The notes under the pieces are model-generated. The model was not told where the DNA came from. It was given only the letters and a program-made list of their open reading frames with translations, and ran no database searches. From Maribrevibacterium harenarium (lineage in GTDB: Bacteria; Pseudomonadota; Gammaproteobacteria; Pseudomonadales; Marinomonadaceae): a stretch of 64,000 bases of DNA. Positions 62,051-64,000 of this stretch are shown here, piece by piece. The stretch covers positions 1 through 64,000 of the forward strand of contig NZ_VFRR01000005.1 of assembly GCF_006385675.1 (NCBI RefSeq), read 5' to 3'. Within the stretch, counting starts at the first letter, position 1; the number at the start of each line of letters is the position of its first letter. A program made the translations under genes and the position numbers.

Positions 62051-62809
62051 ATGTCAGATTTAGAATGGATCTATGGTATCCATGCCGTGGAAACGGCGCT
62101 AACGCAACAACCGGAAGGTATCCAAGAAGTTCGCTTTCAAGAAGGGCGAGACGACAAGAAAACCCAACGCTTGGCGCAGCTATGTCAAAAGCAAAAGGTT
62201 CGTGTGCAGTATGTGCCACGCAAAGAGTTGGATCAGCTGTTCACCAAGAATAAAGAACGGGTCGTTCACCAAGGCGTGGTAGCCCTAACCGCTATGGCCA
62301 AAGCCCAAGGTGAGGCCGACTTGCACCGTTTGGTGGAAGGTATTGATGGCACACCGCTGATCGTGATTCTCGATGGTATTACTGACCCCCACAACCTTGG
62401 CGCCTGTTTGCGTAGTGCTGACGCGGCAGGTGCCCATGCGGTAGTTATTCCGAAGGATAAATCCGCCCAATTAAATGCGACGGTGAGCAAAGTGGCCTGC
62501 GGTGCGGCGGAAAGCGTGCCGGTTTTTTCGGTGACCAACTTGGCTCGCACTATGAAGAAACTGCAAGACCAAGGCATCTGGATTTTCGGTACCGCTGGCG
62601 AGGCAGAACAGACCATCTACGAGCATGATCTAACTATCCCGGCGGCTATCGTCATGGGGGCCGAAGGCGATGGCATGCGTCGTTTGACGCGCGAACAATG
62701 TGATTACCTTATCAAGCTGCCAATGGCAGGCGTGGTGTCCAGCTTAAACGTATCCGTCGCTACTGGCGTGTGCTTGTATGAAGTGGTACGTCAGCGTCTA
62801 AGCAAGTAA
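62051..62809 (+). CDS. rlmB: RlmB, 23S rRNA G2251 2'-O-methyltransferase
   Basis: This 252-residue SpoU/TrmH-class enzyme has an N-terminal substrate-binding domain (LEWIYGIHAVETAL), then the knotted SAM-binding core with motifs ITDPHNLGACLRSADAAGAHAVVIPK, AIVMGAEGDGMRRLT and LPMAGVVSSLNVSVATGVCLYEVVRQR. It methylates the ribose of G2251 in the peptidyl-transferase P loop. It is co-transcribed with rnr. Confidence 0.97.
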   Translation: MSDLEWIYGIHAVETALTQQPEGIQEVRFQEGRDDKKTQRLAQLCQKQKVRVQYVPRKELDQLFTKNKERVVHQGVVALTAMAKAQGEADLHRLVEGIDGTPLIVILDGITDPHNLGACLRSADAAGAHAVVIPKDKSAQLNATVSKVACGAAESVPVFSVTNLARTMKKLQDQGIWIFGTAGEAEQTIYEHDLTIPAAIVMGAEGDGMRRLTREQCDYLIKLPMAGVVSSLNVSVATGVCLYEVVRQRLSK

Positions 62810-62849
62810 GCGCGGTTTTAACAATCTTTGTGTGTTTTGATCAGGAAGT

Positions 62850-63923
62850 ATGGTTTTGTTGTCGACTTGCAAAATTGCTCCCGTTAGTGGGGCGATGGAT
62901 GAGCAGATAGCTCATGGAATTAATACCAAAACGAAGCCCTTAGGATCGTTGGGTTTGTTGGAAAAATACGCCGCTAAATTAGCTGCCATTCAGCAAACAT
63001 TAACACCCAGTGTAAGTAAAGCTCAGATGTTGGTGTTTGCCGGTGACCATGGTGTTTGTGCACAAGGTTTTAGTGCTTTCCCGGCGGAAGTTACCCCGCA
63101 AATGGTACATAACTTTCTCCATGGTGGGGCCGCAGTTAGCGTGTTTTGCCAGCAACACCATGTTCCTTTATTAGTTGTTGATGTGGGAGTGAACGTCGAG
63201 TTCACCGCTCATCCCTTGTTATGTCGCGCCAAGGTTGCCCGTGGTACCTACGACTTTACCGTACGTCCGGCATTGGAGCTGGAGCAAGTGGAGCAGGCAT
63301 TGACTGTCGGGCGTCAACGAGTGCGCCATAGCATTGAACAATACGGTACCGAACTGTTTTTGTTTGGCGAGATGGGGATCGGCAATACTGGCGTTTCCTC
63401 CTGCTTGATGAGTGCCATTTTGGGTATATCCCCCGAGCAAACTGTCGGGCGTGGTACCGGACTGGATGATGACGGTGTGGCGCGTAAAGCCATGCTGATT
63501 CAGCGTGCATTTGATCGAGTTAAGAAAGAGCACGGCGGTAGTCCCGGTGCTTGGCCGTTGGAACTGGTATTACAAGAATTTGGCGGGTTAGAAATCCTCG
63601 CTATTGCTGGTGCTATGTTGGAGTCTGCCGCTCATGGTAGAGCTTTCCTAGTGGATGGCTTTATTTGTACCGTAGCCCTGTTGATTGCTGAGCAAGTCAA
63701 TCAGCATGTGTTGGACTATGCCTTGTTTGCCCATCAGTCTAATGAACAAGCTCACCAGACGTTATTGGAACACTTCAATGCGGAACCCGTGCTTGATTTA
63801 GGGTTGCGCTTGGGTGAAGGCTCAGGCGCCATTTTAGCGTATCCATTGTTGCAAAGTGCCTGTGTGTTCTTGGGGCAGATGGCGAGCTTTGAATCCGCTG
63901 GTGTTGCAGATGGTTCCAGCTGA
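62850..63923 (+). CDS. cobT: nicotinate-nucleotide:dimethylbenzimidazole phosphoribosyltransferase CobT
   Basis: This 357-residue enzyme makes alpha-ribazole phosphate for the lower ligand of cobalamin. Features: KTKPLGSLGLLEKYAAKLAAIQ near the start, VFAGDHGVCAQGFSAFPAEVTPQMV, GEMGIGNTGVSSCLMSAILG, GRGTGLDDDG, and the catalytic Glu region LRLGEGSGAILAYPLL near the C-terminus. AGGAAG precedes the ATG. cobS begins within its last 14 bases. No cobalamin riboswitch fits in the 40-bp gap before it. Confidence 0.96.
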   Translation: MVLLSTCKIAPVSGAMDEQIAHGINTKTKPLGSLGLLEKYAAKLAAIQQTLTPSVSKAQMLVFAGDHGVCAQGFSAFPAEVTPQMVHNFLHGGAAVSVFCQQHHVPLLVVDVGVNVEFTAHPLLCRAKVARGTYDFTVRPALELEQVEQALTVGRQRVRHSIEQYGTELFLFGEMGIGNTGVSSCLMSAILGISPEQTVGRGTGLDDDGVARKAMLIQRAFDRVKKEHGGSPGAWPLELVLQEFGGLEILAIAGAMLESAAHGRAFLVDGFICTVALLIAEQVNQHVLDYALFAHQSNEQAHQTLLEHFNAEPVLDLGLRLGEGSGAILAYPLLQSACVFLGQMASFESAGVADGSS

Positions 63924-64000
63924 TATTCATTGGCTTGCTTTTAAACGGGCAGTAGTGACCTACACTCGCATCCCCCTCAAGGTCGATTGGCAAACTCAAG
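63910..64000 (+). CDS. cobS: CobS, adenosylcobinamide-GDP ribazoletransferase (5' end only)
   Basis: The frame from the ATG at 63910 reads MVPADIHWLAFKRAVVTYTR, then IPLKVDWQTQ up to the window edge. It matches the N-terminus of CobS proteins, where an amphipathic helix leads into a T-R-(I/L)-P motif. It overlaps cobT by 14 bases in another frame, a typical translationally coupled cob arrangement. CobS joins alpha-ribazole to adenosylcobinamide-GDP in the membrane. Only 30 codons are visible. Confidence 0.8.
   Translation, partial: MVPADIHWLAFKRAVVTYTRIPLKVDWQTQ

Noticed and set aside
62810-62849. Cobalamin riboswitch upstream of cobT
   Set aside because: Only 40 bp separate rlmB and cobT, too short for the element, and no B12-box-like sequence is visible.
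63775-63999. Minus-strand ORF of 74 codons at the window end
   Set aside because: It lies antisense to cobT and to the cobS start, has no family resemblance, and the plus-strand frames explain the region.

Overview
The window is chromosomal DNA of a mid-GC marine-type gammaproteobacterium. The evidence is a syntenic core block rlmN-rodZ-ispG-hisS-yfgM-bamB-der, a neighbouring ppsA/ppsR pair, rnr-rlmB, a YbaM-like micro-gene, and protein sequences close to Enterobacterales, Vibrionales, Alteromonadales and Oceanospirillales families. The genus cannot be fixed from the sequence alone.

Region 1 (1-3.7 kb): the first bases look like the 3' end of a 5S rRNA gene followed by the rrn terminator. 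Then come short GGGTCTGACCC-type palindromes and a larger hairpin repeat. A complete IS4-family element (341-1661) has 16-bp terminal inverted repeats and an 11-bp target duplication that is itself one of those palindromes. A small-molecule kinase and an AraC-type regulator follow.

Region 2 (3.8-27 kb) is the main accessory block: an apparently complete island for catabolism of an aromatic amine (tyramine/dopamine type) through 4-hydroxyphenylacetate and homoprotocatechuate. An ornithine-cyclodeaminase-like protein, a RidA protein and a FAD amine oxidase-like protein form the proposed deaminating front end. Aldehyde dehydrogenases follow, then an Acinetobacter-type two-component 4-HPA 3-hydroxylase. 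The meta-cleavage pathway is complete: HpaD (two paralogues), HpaE, HpaF, split HpaG1/HpaG2, HpaH and HpaI. HpaA (AraC) and a LuxR-type protein are candidate regulators. A tripartite tricarboxylate transporter (TctC, frameshifted TctB, TctA) with a UspA-like protein and an MFS exporter serve transport. Copies of the palindrome TTAACATGTTAA mark three hpa transcription starts. A 49-codon remnant of a TRAP-transporter DctM subunit lies between hpaF and hpaD.

Region 3 (27-30.7 kb): a pair of periplasmic c-type cytochromes, a LysR regulator divergent from an EamA transporter, and a single-pass coiled-coil protein of unknown function.

Region 4 (30.8-38.7 kb): iron-sulfur cluster assembly: iscR-sufB-sufC-sufD-sufS-sufA-sufT, then sufE and an IscS-type desulfurase. 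It lies beside ndk, at the chromosomal position where many relatives carry the isc operon.

Region 5 (38.8-64 kb): housekeeping genes (ndk, rlmN, rodZ, ispG, hisS, yfgM, bamB, der, a ybaM-like gene missed by ordinary ORF cut-offs, ygiQ). Then an Omp85-like barrel without POTRA domains, a LytS/LytTR two-component pair, a DUF2306 membrane protein, a hybrid sensor kinase, ppsA with divergent ppsR, rnr, rlmB, cobT and the start of cobS at the window edge.

No tRNA gene, CRISPR array or prophage was recognised. Assignments rest on reading motifs and on remembered family sequences; no database search was run.
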